From Apteryx mantelli (taxonomy: Eukaryota; Chordata; Aves; Apterygiformes; Apterygidae): a DNA stretch of 64,000 bases. Below the pieces are notes generated by a model. The model was not told where the DNA came from. It made no database searches and saw only the letters and a list, made by a program, of their open reading frames with translations. A program made the translations under genes and the position numbers. The DNA lies in the NCBI RefSeq assembly GCF_036417845.1, contig NC_089978.1:90080007-90144006 (forward strand), in the 5' to 3' direction. The number at the start of each line of letters is the position of its first letter. Positions within the stretch are counted from its first letter, which is position 1. Of this stretch, positions 63,105-64,000 are shown piece by piece.

Positions 63105-63289
63105 CTTTTTAGATGTTTTAATTAAAGTCAGGAACAGACACAATGATGTGGTTCCAACCATGGCACAAGGGGTGATTGAATACAAGGAAAAATATGGCTT
63201 TGATCCATTTGTTAGCAGTAACATCCAGTATTTTCTAGATAGATTCTACACCAACCGCATCTCTTTCCGTATGCTTATTAACCAACACA
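63105..63289 (+). CDS. PDK3: PDK3 coding exon 4: residues 107-168 plus 1 nt
   Basis: The 185-nt exon follows TTTCCTTTAG and ends before GTAAGT. Joined to the GA of exon 3 it reads [17 protein letters not shown], then [18 protein letters not shown], then [19 protein letters not shown] and F-R-M-L-I-N-Q-H. The R-H-N (118-120) and the [17 protein letters not shown] (148-164) are the best known signatures of the pyruvate dehydrogenase kinase helical domain. The exon is fully open and intact. It ends with one base of codon 169 (phase 1). Differences from the human protein as I recall it (Asp107, Asp110, Tyr137, Val143, Ser145) are conservative. The remaining exons, including the ATP-binding domain, are outside the window. 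Confidence 0.97.
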
Positions 63290-64000
63290 GTAAGTAATTG
63301 CTTTTTTCATCTTTGAGATCTCATTAGTTATTGCCTGTAAACCTGACATAGCTTTGTTTTGGTATTTTTCATACTCATGACTAACTCTTACTATTCTGTA
63401 CTAATTATGGTAAATGGTATAGTGGCAACTAGTTATTTTTGTACTTTTTTCAGTTACCAAAAATGAATCCAAAACACCAGAACTCTTTCTTCCAGAATTG
63501 TCTGGCTTCGTCAGTGTGGCTGTCACTTTTTAATCTCTTTGGCAGAGATGCCTTGCATAGTAACACATGAACTATTTTTAGGTAGTGGTAGAGCAGCTGT
63601 ATCTTTCTGCTCGCAAATCTATCAGCATAGTTTGTCAAGTTGACATTTATTTCATCATCAAACCCAAGGTTGCCAAAGGTTTTGAAGAGCTTGTACACTA
63701 TATGTATTTTCATTGTTAATTTTTCAGCAGCTTATCTGGACTTTTTTCTTGCCTTCTAAAGGAGTTGAGTGAGTTGAGTATTTCTAACTTAAGTTTTAAA
63801 TTATCACCTTTATCTGCCTCTACTTCCCACTCCCTATTTATGAATAAATACTAAAATTACTCATTCTTTGTCATTAGTTCTATTTCATTGTTTAATAATG
63901 TTACTGGTAAACACTTTTTTTAATATATTCGTATTGCAGAGTAAAAGGAGTTACTTGCACATAACTAGTTTGTGCCCCCATGTAGAAAGTGATCTGCACA
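63290..64000 (+). other. PDK3: PDK3 intron 4, start only
   Basis: Begins with GTAAGT and runs off the window as AT-rich sequence. No acceptor followed by the expected next coding segment (frame beginning with two bases completing codon 169) is seen before position 64000. An 87-codon minus-strand open frame (63450-63713) has no recognisable similarity. Confidence 0.9.

Overview
This is vertebrate nuclear DNA holding one recognisable protein-coding gene, seen only in its 5' part. The organism is probably a bird: the interspersed repeats I can recognise are old CR1-type LINE fragments, repeat density is low, and a sharp CpG island sits in AT-rich, CpG-poor sequence. A crocodilian or turtle cannot be excluded. 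There are no bacterial, plasmid or phage features, no CRISPR array, and no tRNA or rRNA gene that I can see.

The gene is PDK3, pyruvate dehydrogenase kinase isozyme 3, on the + strand. Four coding exons are in the window: 24844-24949, 44584-44725, 54459-54530 and 63105-63289. They have GT-AG borders and splice into one open frame of 505 nt, which is residues 1-168 plus the first base of codon 169. This covers the N-terminal helical domain, which binds the lipoyl domain of the E2 subunit. The GHKL-type ATP-binding domain and the 3' end lie beyond position 64000. Introns 1-3 are about 19.6, 9.7 and 8.6 kb.

Layout: 1-24224 is AT-rich sequence with no supported gene, carrying a CR1 reverse-transcriptase fragment and a few inverted repeats. 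About 24225-25300 is a CpG island with the promoter, 5' UTR and exon 1. Here I see GC boxes, G-quadruplex-type G runs, a (GC)n tract, two hypoxia-response-type ACGTG cores, a 14-codon upstream ORF and a GC-only run that stops 3 nt before the start codon. From 25300 to the end is PDK3 intron sequence interrupted by exons 2-4, with two more CR1 fragments and several microsatellites. Intron 3 also holds a CRE palindrome directly beside a CLEAR/E-box palindrome.

I found no previously undescribed multi-gene system. The points worth a second look are regulatory or structural: the 5' UTR arrangement, the CRE-CLEAR pair, the HRE-type cores, several perfect palindromes or hairpins, and a 35-nt exon-like segment upstream. 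The many 60-200 codon open frames elsewhere look like chance frames, repeat-derived frames, or frames kept open by GC-rich composition.
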